Shown: positions 1 to 7,035 of the stretch, one piece after another
Layout: every line of letters begins with the position of its first letter
Numbering within the stretch: position 1 is the stretch's first letter
Assembly: GCA_905215665.1 (NCBI GenBank)
Contig: CAJMQR010000039.1
Location: 1-9,347 of the forward strand
From: an uncultured bacterium
Lineage (GTDB): Bacteria > Bacillota > Clostridia > Oscillospirales > Oscillospiraceae
Length of the DNA: 9,347 nucleotides
Reading direction: 5' to 3'
The notes under the pieces: generated by a model
What the model was told of the DNA's origin: nothing
What the model saw: only the letters and a program-made list of their open reading frames with translations
Database searches by the model: none
Made by a program: the position numbers and the translations under genes

Positions 1-1097
1 TGCGTGCTGTCGGAAGAAAGCTCGTCAAAACGCTTCAGAAGATCCTTCTGCTCGCGGGTCAGGCGGGCAGGCGTTTCCACAACCACGGTGACATACTGAT
101 CGCCGCGGCCGCGCCCGTTGACATAGGGAATTCCCTTGCCGCGCAGACGGAAGGTTGTGCCGGTCTGTGTGCCCTCTCCGATCGTATAGCGCACTTTGCC
201 GTCCAGCGTCGGAACCTCGACCTCGGCGCCGCAGGCAGCCTGCGTAAAGGTGATCGGCATCTCGCAGTAGACGTTTTGCCCCTGACGGGTGAAAATCGGA
301 TGGCTGCGGACGGTAACGGTGACCATCAGGTCGCCCGACGGGCCGCCGTTGAAGCCGGCGCTGCCCTCTCCGCGGACGCGCAGCGTCTGACCGTCGTCTA
401 TGCCGGCGGGGAATTTGACCGTAACCTTGTGGTTGCGGCGGATCTTGCCCTTGCCTTTGCAGCGGCTGCATGGGGTACGGATGATCTTACCGGTGCCGCG
501 ACATTCGGGGCAGGGAGCGGTGGACTGCATGGTCATGCCCATGAAGCTCTGCTGGGTGCGCACGCTGCCCGTGCCTTTACAGCGCGTGCAGGTTTCGGCG
601 CTGGTGCCTGGAGCGGCGCCGCTGCCGCCGCACTGATCGCAGTTTTCAATGCGGGAGGAGACGACTTCCTTTTCCGTGCCGAAGGCCGCTTCCTCAAAGG
701 TGACCTCCACGCGCGCGCCCACGTCTTCTCCGCGGACGGGGGAGTTGGCGCTGCGCTGTGCGCTCCGGCCGCCGCCGAAAAAGCTGCCGAACAGGTCGCC
801 CAGATCGCCGAAATCGCCAAAGCCCGCGCCGGCAAAGGGGTTCCCGGCAGCGGGATTGAAATTGGGATCCACGCCAGCAAAACCGAACTGGTCATATCTC
901 GAGCGCTTTTCCGGATCGGAAAGCACCTCGTTGGCCTCGTTGATCTCCTTGAAGCGTTCCACCGCATCCGGCTCGTGGTTTACGTCCGGATGGTATTTGG
1001 CGGCCAGCTTGCGGTATGCTTTTTTAATGTCGGCCTCTGTCGCATCCTTCGGGACGCCCAGAACCTCGTAGTAGTCTCTCTTATTCTCGTTTGCCAT
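1..1097 (-). CDS. dnaJ: Chaperone protein DnaJ (type I Hsp40), 3' end beyond window
   Basis: Co-chaperone that delivers unfolded clients to DnaK and stimulates its ATPase in the cytoplasm. The 365 codons visible run from ATG at 1097-1095 and stay open to the window edge. DnaJ is usually 375-390 residues, so only about the last 10-25 are missing. The J domain (about 7-70) has the HPD motif at residues 36-38. A Gly/Phe-rich linker follows (about 71-122). Four intact zinc-binding CxxCxGxG repeats begin at C153, C170, C196 and C210, then comes the C-terminal substrate-binding region. This is the full type I architecture with both zinc centres preserved. An AAGGTG Shine-Dalgarno lies 5 nt before the start (1103-1108). 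The gene is last in the visible operon, 88 bp after dnaK, and is separated from it by an intrinsic terminator. I see no convincing promoter of its own, so expression probably relies on readthrough. Confidence 0.97.
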   Translation of the reverse strand, partial: MANENKRDYYEVLGVPKDATEADIKKAYRKLAAKYHPDVNHEPDAVERFKEINEANEVLSDPEKRSRYDQFGFAGVDPNFNPAAGNPFAGAGFGDFGDLGDLFGSFFGGGRSAQRSANSPVRGEDVGARVEVTFEEAAFGTEKEVVSSRIENCDQCGGSGAAPGTSAETCTRCKGTGSVRTQQSFMGMTMQSTAPCPECRGTGKIIRTPCSRCKGKGKIRRNHKVTVKFPAGIDDGQTLRVRGEGSAGFNGGPSGDLMVTVTVRSHPIFTRQGQNVYCEMPITFTQAACGAEVEVPTLDGKVRYTIGEGTQTGTTFRLRGKGIPYVNGRGRGDQYVTVVVETPARLTREQKDLLKRFDELSSDST

Positions 1098-1133
1098 AAC
1101 GTCACCTTCTTATTGGTGATATGTGTTTTCCTG

Positions 1134-1166
1134 ATAAAACGGGCGGAATTGCTCCGCCCGTTTTAT
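1134..1166 (-). terminator. Intrinsic terminator/attenuator between dnaK and dnaJ
   Basis: A perfect 14-bp inverted repeat (arms 1134-1147 and 1153-1166) with a 5-nt loop. The core of the stem is GGGCGGA/TCCGCCC and the outer part is A4/T4, so on the minus strand a G+C-rich hairpin runs straight into TTTTAT. It sits 19 bp after the dnaK stop and 36 bp before the dnaJ start. The symmetrical A/T flanks would also allow termination on the plus strand. Placed inside an operon, it most likely lets only part of the transcripts continue into dnaJ, or protects the 3' end of a dnaK message. The structure is seen directly; the role is inferred. Confidence 0.85.
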
Positions 1167-1185
1167 TTCAGTGTATGCGCGCGGG

Positions 1186-3030
<1,845 letters not shown>

Positions 3031-3075
3031 GATGAATTTCCTCCTATATGAATTGCAGTAATTATTATTTATTTG

Positions 3076-3101
3076 AAATGCTGCACGTTGCAGCAGCATT
3101 T
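3076..3101 (-). other. Hairpin in the grpE-dnaK gap (dnaK leader)
   Basis: A 9-bp perfect stem (AAATGCTGC at 3076-3084 with its complement at 3093-3101) around an 8-nt loop. An alternative inner pairing joins TGCTGCA at 3079-3085 with TGCAGCA at 3089-3095. On the minus strand the stem is followed by an A-rich stretch rather than a T-run, so it does not look like a terminator. It starts just downstream of a TATAAT sequence and 46 nt before the dnaK start. Reasonable roles are stabilising or processing the dnaK part of the operon mRNA. The stem is visible; the function is inferred. Confidence 0.5.
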
Positions 3102-3105
3102 TCCG

Positions 3106-3136
3106 ATTATACGCGGTGCGGCCGCTCAGTTGGCAA
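3106..3136 (-). promoter_or_regulatory. Possible internal promoter ahead of dnaK
   Basis: On the minus strand there is an exact TATAAT at 3106-3111. TTGCCA (5 of 6 to the -35 consensus) lies at 3131-3136, overlapping the end of grpE. The spacer is 19 bp, longer than the preferred 17, and there is no extended -10 TG, so this is a weak candidate. If active it would allow dnaK (and dnaJ) expression independent of CIRCE, with a transcript starting close to the leader hairpin. Confidence 0.3.
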
Positions 3137-3701
3137 CCTTGACCATGGCGAAGCGGATGACCCGCTCTCCCATCAGGAAACCTGTTTGAAAGACCTCCGC
3201 GACGACGTTTTCCGCGAGCGTTTCGTCCTCGATGTGCATCACGGCGTTGTAACGCTGCGGGTCGAAAGCATCTCCGGCGGCGCCGAAGGGTCGGATGTCC
3301 ATGGCTTCCAGGATCTTTACCAGTTCCCGCATCGTCATTTCCACGCCCTTTTTATAGGCTTCGTCGGAAGTGTCATTCTTCAACGCGCGATCCAGATTGT
3401 CGTAAACCGGCAGAAACTTCTTTGCCGTTTCGGCTCTGGCGTCCTGATAGATGCTATCCTTTTCCTTTGCGGAGCGCTTGCGGAAGTTATCGAATTCCGC
3501 CGCCAGCCTCAGGTACTGGTCGTGTTCCCTGGCCTGCGCCTGCTGCGCTTTCTCCAGCTCGGAAGGCTCTTTCTTCTCTTCTTTCTCTTCCCTTGCCTCC
3601 GCCTCCTGCGGGGCCTCTGCGGGCGACGGCGTGACCTCCGGGGTTTTCTCCTCAGGCGCCTGCGCCGCTTCCTCAGGAAGATCTTTCTTTGCTTTTGCCA
3701 A
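3126..3701 (-). CDS. grpE: Nucleotide exchange factor GrpE
   Basis: Dimeric exchange factor that releases ADP from DnaK. The 191 residues have the family layout. A charged Glu/Pro/Ala-rich N-terminus (about 1-47) is followed by a long helix/coiled coil with the signature RLAAEFDNFRKR (65-76). The C-terminal beta domain has YNAVMHIEDE (151-160) and ends in RVIRFAMVKVAN. The start is TTG at 3701-3699: no ATG lies nearby in frame, the residues that follow (AKAKKDL) are plausible, and GGAGGA sits about 8 nt upstream. That Shine-Dalgarno lies within the last codons of hrcA, whose TAA ends only 3 bp before the TTG. The two genes are therefore very probably translationally coupled, and the weak start codon may limit GrpE output relative to DnaK. 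Confidence 0.98.
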   Translation of the reverse strand: MAKAKKDLPEEAAQAPEEKTPEVTPSPAEAPQEAEAREEKEEKKEPSELEKAQQAQAREHDQYLRLAAEFDNFRKRSAKEKDSIYQDARAETAKKFLPVYDNLDRALKNDTSDEAYKKGVEMTMRELVKILEAMDIRPFGAAGDAFDPQRYNAVMHIEDETLAENVVAEVFQTGFLMGERVIRFAMVKVAN

Positions 3702-3704
3702 TGC

Positions 3705-4763
3705 TTATTCCTCCGTCTTCTCCTTTGCCTCCGGCAGCTCGCCCTTCCCGAACATCCGGCCCAGCCCCTCGGCAAAGTAACTTAATCTTGCGGTAATCTT
3801 TGCATAATCCATCCGCTGCGGCCCGACGACGCCGATCATGCCCTGCATCCCGTCTCCGATGTCGAAGCGCGTGACCACGACGGAAGTGTCTTTCAGTTCC
3901 TGCGCCACGTTTTCCGGCCCGACGAGAATCTGCACCGGGCTGCCGGGATCGAGCTTTGCCGGCAAATTTGAGATGGTCTCCTCATCCAGCGCGCCCAGAA
4001 CCTCCTGCGCCTTTTCCAGATCCTGATATTCCGGCTGCCCCAGCAGACGGGTCTGCCCGGTGAGGTAAACCTCCGCCTTGCGGCATTCCTCCAGCACATG
4101 CGTGGTAAAATCCACGACGATGGGGACAAGGCTTGCCGCTTCTCCGGCGCTGCGGGACACGCGGTTGAGAATATCCGGCGTGAACTGCTCAACCGTCAGA
4201 TCGGTCAGGCTGGCGTTCAGCACGGCGGACAGCAGCTTCAGATCCTGCTCCGTGACATGGATGGGAAGCTTGATGAGCTTGTTTTTCACCGTTTCGTCCG
4301 AGGTCATGACCACCAGAATGAAGCTGCCGTGATCCGCCATCAGCAGCTCGTAGCGCCGCACCGTCACGGTGTCGGCGTGCGAGGCCACGGCGTAAGCCGG
4401 CAGATTGGTGAGACGGGAAACGATCTTTCCCACCTGGCTCATGGCCTTGTCGAATTCCTGCATCCGCAGCTCCATGGCCTCGTTCATGCTCTTCGTCTCG
4501 TCCACGCTCAGGCGGTAATCCTGCATCAGACGGTCGATGTAGAAACGATAGCCGAGGGGGCTGGGAACGCGGCCCGCAGAGGTGTGCGGCTGTTCCAGAA
4601 AGCCGAGATTCGTCAGCTCGGCCATCTCGTTGCGGATGGTGGCCGAAGAGAAATTCATGTCCGGCATTTCCGCGATGGTCTTGGAGCCGACCGGCTCGGC
4701 GGTGCGGATGTATAGGTCCACGATCGCCTTGAGAATCTTCTGTTTTCTTTCAGAAAGCTCCAT
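3705..4763 (-). CDS. hrcA: Heat-inducible transcription repressor HrcA
   Basis: Repressor of class I heat-shock genes. It binds the CIRCE operator and, in characterised Firmicutes, needs GroEL for activity, so that titration of GroEL by unfolded protein induces the regulon. The 352 residues contain an N-terminal winged helix (about 1-75) including SATIRNEMAELTNLGFLEQ (40-58) and the hallmark PHTSAGRVPS (59-68) and GYRFYID (71-77). The GAF-like/dimerisation region and the C-terminal signature GVVGPQRMDYAKI (311-323) follow. The start is ATG at 4763-4761, with GAGG 8 nt upstream. It is the first gene of the operon and lies directly behind the promoter and CIRCE, so it represses its own transcription. 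It is followed at 3 bp by grpE. Confidence 0.99.
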   Translation of the reverse strand: MELSERKQKILKAIVDLYIRTAEPVGSKTIAEMPDMNFSSATIRNEMAELTNLGFLEQPHTSAGRVPSPLGYRFYIDRLMQDYRLSVDETKSMNEAMELRMQEFDKAMSQVGKIVSRLTNLPAYAVASHADTVTVRRYELLMADHGSFILVVMTSDETVKNKLIKLPIHVTEQDLKLLSAVLNASLTDLTVEQFTPDILNRVSRSAGEAASLVPIVVDFTTHVLEECRKAEVYLTGQTRLLGQPEYQDLEKAQEVLGALDEETISNLPAKLDPGSPVQILVGPENVAQELKDTSVVVTRFDIGDGMQGMIGVVGPQRMDYAKITARLSYFAEGLGRMFGKGELPEAKEKTEE

Positions 4764-4785
4764 GACGCCGACCTCTTTTCACAGC

Positions 4786-4814
4786 TTTAGCACTCTATAT
4801 CTTCGAGTGCTAAA
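4786..4814 (-). promoter_or_regulatory. CIRCE operator (HrcA binding site)
   Basis: An exact match to the CIRCE consensus TTAGCACTC-N9-GAGTGCTAA at 4787-4813, extended by one more matching base on each side to 10-bp arms. It begins 3 bp downstream of the hrcA -10 element, so HrcA bound here would cover the start of transcription. Because it is transcribed, it also forms a hairpin at the 5' end of the operon mRNA. It is the only copy in the window. Confidence 0.99.
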
Positions 4815-4817
4815 CCC

Positions 4818-4846
4818 ACTATACAACCCTTTTCTCTGTTTGTCAA
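4818..4846 (-). promoter_or_regulatory. Sigma-A promoter of the hrcA operon
   Basis: On the minus strand: TTGACA (4841-4846), a 17-bp spacer and TATAGT (4818-4823). This is near-perfect for the vegetative sigma factor, and the expected start at about 4811 falls inside CIRCE. The arrangement explains heat induction by relief of HrcA repression rather than by an alternative sigma factor. Confidence 0.93.
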
Positions 4847-4937
4847 TAGTCTGGAGGAAAAATTTTTTGAATGTTTTGTAACGGCCTTTCGCGGTTTAGC
4901 TTGCGCAATTTATAAATAGGTATCCGGCCTGTCAGAA

Positions 4938-4964
4938 AATAGGAATCTTTATCAAAATTCTATT
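4938..4964 (+). promoter_or_regulatory. Imperfect inverted repeat next to the flavodiiron -35
   Basis: AATAG-G-AAT (4938-4946) pairs with ATTCTATT (4957-4964), eight pairs with one bulged G, around a 10-nt centre. It abuts and slightly overlaps the -35 of the flavodiiron promoter, where an operator for an oxygen-, NO- or redox-sensing regulator would be expected. It does not match a Rex, PerR or FNR consensus that I know. In AT-rich DNA such symmetry can arise by chance. Confidence 0.2.
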
Positions 4965-4991
4965 GCAATTCCGGCGTATCCGTGGTATAAT
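4963..4991 (+). promoter_or_regulatory. Extended -10 promoter of the flavodiiron gene
   Basis: TTGCAA (4963-4968), a 17-bp spacer and an exact TATAAT (4986-4991) preceded by TGG, giving an extended -10. Transcription would begin near 4998, leaving a leader of about 34 nt with an AT-rich inverted repeat (AAAAT-CGAT-ATTTT, 4996-5009). The promoter is divergent from the hrcA promoter, with about 115 bp between their -35 elements. Within that stretch I see only short AT-rich palindromes (TTGCGCAA at 4901-4908, ATTTATAAAT at 4908-4917) and no further gene. Confidence 0.8.
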
Positions 4992-5031
4992 GTAGAAAAT
5001 CGATATTTTGGTACCGAAAGGAGAACCCCCT

Positions 5032-6876
5032 ATGTACTGTGTCCGCAAGGTTTCCGACGACCTCTGGTGGGTGGGCGGCAACGACCGCCGGCTTGCCATG
5101 TTTGAGGGCGTCTATTCCGTCCCCGCCGGCGTTTCCTACAATTCCTATCTCCTGATGGATGATTTCACGGTGCTGTTTGATACCGTGGATCCCGCGGTAA
5201 GCAAGGTGTTTTTTGAGAATCTGGAACATGTATTGAACGGCCGTGAGCTGAACTTCCTGGTGGTCCAGCATATGGAGCCGGATCATTCCGGCACCATCGA
5301 CGAGCTGCTTCTGCGGCATCCGGAGACGGTGATCGTCTGCGGCGAGCGCGTCCGCGCCATGCTCCGCCAGTTCCGTACCGCCGAGGTGAGCAACACCTTC
5401 TACATCGTCAAGGAGGGCAGTGTCTTTCACACCGGCCACCATGACCTGACCTTCCTCGCCGCGCCCATGGTTCACTGGCCGGAGGTCATGGTTACCTACG
5501 ATATCACGACGAAAACCCTGTTTTCCGCCGACGCTTTCGGCACCTTCGGCGCCATCAACGGCGCGCTGTTTGCCGACGAGGTGGACTTCATGCGCGACTA
5601 TCTGGACGAGGCGCGCCGCTATTACTGCAATATCGTCGGCAAATACGGCACGCAGGTGCAGGCGCTGCTGAAAAAAGCCTCGACGGTGGAAATCGAGCGC
5701 ATCTGCCCGCTGCACGGCTTTGTCTGGCGCAAAAACATTGGGGATTTCCTCGAAAAATACCAGAAGTGGAGCACTTACACGCCGGAGGAGAGCGGCGTCA
5801 TGATCGCCTACGCCTCCGTTTACGGCAATACCGCCAACGCTGCGGAGCTGCTGTCCGTGCGGCTGCGCGAGCGCGGCGTCCGGACGGTCATGTTCGACGT
5901 CTCCGTGACGCCTGCCTCGGAGATTATCGCTGCCGCCTTCCGCTGGAGCCATCTGGTCTTTGCCTCGACGACTTATAACGCCGGCATTTTCATCTCCATG
6001 GAGGAACTGCTGCGGGATCTCGTGGCGCACAATCTCCAGAACCGCACCGTCGCGCTGATCGAAAACGGCTCCTGGGCCCCCACCGCCGGCGGGCTGATGC
6101 GCAAGCTGCTGGAGGGCCTGAAGAACGTGACGGTTCTGGACGATACCCTCACCATCCGCTCCGCCCTCCAGCCGGAGCAGACGCAGAGCCTTGACGCGCT
6201 GGCGGAGGCGCTGTGCCGCACGCTGCCGCAGGCTGCCGTGCCGGAGCATGTGTCCGGAACGGTGGAAAACGATGCGCTTTTCTCCTTCTCCTATGGCCTG
6301 TTTGTCCTGACCGCCAGAGAGAACGGCAGGGACAACGGCTGCATCATCAACACGGCCATACAGGTCACAAGCACACCCAAGCGGATTTCCATCGCGGTAA
6401 ACAAGCAGAACCTGACGCACGACATGATCCTGCACACCGGCGTGTTCAATCTTTCGGTGCTGTCGCAGGACGCGACCTTTAAGACCTTTGAACAGTTCGG
6501 CTTCCGCAGCGGGCGCAGCACGCCGGATAAGTTTGACGCCTCGGGCGAGGCGGTACGCAGCGCCAACGGCCTGCGCTATCTGACGGAGGGTGTCAATGCC
6601 ATTCTCTCCGGACGGGTCATCCAGACCATGGACTGCGGCACGCATACCCTCTTCCTCGCGGAGGTCACGGAGGCCAAGACGCTTTCCAAAGTGCCGTCCG
6701 TCACATACGCCTATTACTTTGCGCATATCAAGCCGAAGCCCCAGCCGGCGGAGGAGAAGAAAAAGGGCTTTGTCTGCAAAATCTGCGGCTATGTCTACGA
6801 GGGCGACACGCTGCCTGAGGACTTCGTCTGCCCCCTGTGCAAGCACGGCGCGGAGGACTTCGAGCCGCTGCAATAA
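5032..6876 (+). CDS. Flavodiiron protein fused to flavin reductase and rubredoxin domains
   Basis: Probable cytoplasmic four-electron O2 reductase (to water) and/or NO reductase (to N2O), protecting an anaerobe. Domain order in 614 residues: metallo-beta-lactamase-like diiron domain (about 1-245), flavodoxin FMN domain (about 255-400, phosphate loop ASVYGNT 261-267), flavin-reductase/FMN split-barrel domain (about 412-565), a charged linker (567-578) and a C-terminal rubredoxin. All diiron ligands are present: H80, E82, D84, H85 (HMEPDH), H148, D167 and H228. The rubredoxin cysteines are C582, C585, C600 and C603, with only 14 residues between the pairs, so it is the short rubrerythrin-type module. 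Having all modules in one chain suggests NAD(P)H-to-diiron electron flow without separate partners (inference). The start is ATG at 5032 with AAAGGAG upstream. A TTG at 5008 is rejected because it sits close to the transcription start and lacks its own site. Whether O2 or NO is the main substrate cannot be told from sequence. Confidence 0.93.
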   Translation: MYCVRKVSDDLWWVGGNDRRLAMFEGVYSVPAGVSYNSYLLMDDFTVLFDTVDPAVSKVFFENLEHVLNGRELNFLVVQHMEPDHSGTIDELLLRHPETVIVCGERVRAMLRQFRTAEVSNTFYIVKEGSVFHTGHHDLTFLAAPMVHWPEVMVTYDITTKTLFSADAFGTFGAINGALFADEVDFMRDYLDEARRYYCNIVGKYGTQVQALLKKASTVEIERICPLHGFVWRKNIGDFLEKYQKWSTYTPEESGVMIAYASVYGNTANAAELLSVRLRERGVRTVMFDVSVTPASEIIAAAFRWSHLVFASTTYNAGIFISMEELLRDLVAHNLQNRTVALIENGSWAPTAGGLMRKLLEGLKNVTVLDDTLTIRSALQPEQTQSLDALAEALCRTLPQAAVPEHVSGTVENDALFSFSYGLFVLTARENGRDNGCIINTAIQVTSTPKRISIAVNKQNLTHDMILHTGVFNLSVLSQDATFKTFEQFGFRSGRSTPDKFDASGEAVRSANGLRYLTEGVNAILSGRVIQTMDCGTHTLFLAEVTEAKTLSKVPSVTYAYYFAHIKPKPQPAEEKKKGFVCKICGYVYEGDTLPEDFVCPLCKHGAEDFEPLQ

Positions 6877-6908
6877 AAAAGATCTCCCAAGACTGCGGGT
6901 AGTGTCCG

Positions 6909-6961
6909 TAAAACAGTGAATCCTCCGTATGAGCTGGTCATACGGAGGATTCACTGTTTTA
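6909..6961. terminator. Perfect 24-bp palindrome, bidirectional terminator
   Basis: Arms 6909-6932 and 6938-6961 are exact reverse complements around the 5-nt loop GCTGG (plus strand). The stem ends in A4 on one side and T4 on the other in either orientation, and it lies between the tail-to-tail flavodiiron gene and glmS, as expected for a shared intrinsic terminator. The stem is longer than most. Its inner part CCTCCGTATG is complementary to the glmS Shine-Dalgarno region and recurs upstream of glmS. Confidence 0.8.
6922..6937 (+). repeat. Direct repeat, copy 1 (flavodiiron 3' region)
   Basis: CCTCCGTATGAGCTGG here matches CCTCCGTATGCTGG at 8885-8898 in the same orientation, apart from two extra bases (AG). 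Copy 1 is made of the left arm and loop of the terminator palindrome. RNA made from the plus strand here would pair with the ribosome binding region of glmS, because glmS is read from the other strand. Confidence 0.7.
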
Positions 6962-7035
6962 TGAGCTCCCAGTTATCTCCGGGGGATCTTTTATGCCCGA
7001 CCGATGGAAGGTCTGCTTTGCAGGAAACGTCGGGA

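Larger units (their letters stand above)
6877..6992. repeat. Outer inverted repeat enclosing the convergent terminator
   Basis: AAAAGATCTCCC (6877-6888) is an inverted match, 11 of 12 bases (12 with one G-U pair), to 6981-6992. The arms enclose the 24-bp palindrome, and the two structures share the same centre (6934.5 and 6935). The left arm starts right after the flavodiiron TAA. On the minus strand the outer stem ends GGGAGATC followed by six T, and on the plus strand GGGGGATC followed by four T, so it could add to termination in both directions. A small mobile repeat with terminal inverted repeats is an alternative explanation. Confidence 0.6.

Noticed and set aside
4901..4917. TTGCGCAA and ATTTATAAAT palindromes as a PerR, Rex or FNR site
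   Set aside because: Neither fits those consensus sequences, and short palindromes are expected by chance in AT-rich intergenic DNA.
4960..6954. 664-codon minus-strand open frame antisense to the flavodiiron gene
   Set aside because: Shadow frame in GC-rich coding DNA: low-complexity His/Arg/Gly-rich translation, no ribosome binding site and no family resemblance. Its start falls inside the terminator palindrome.
6874..6993. TA-flanked transposable element (MITE) between the convergent genes
   Set aside because: No clean target-site duplication can be defined and no second full copy exists in the window; left only as an alternative explanation.
6996..7034. CCCGAC/GTCGGG stem just after the glmS stop as the main glmS terminator
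   Set aside because: Only 6 bp with a large interior and no T-run after it on the minus strand; the palindromes at 6877-6992 are much better candidates.
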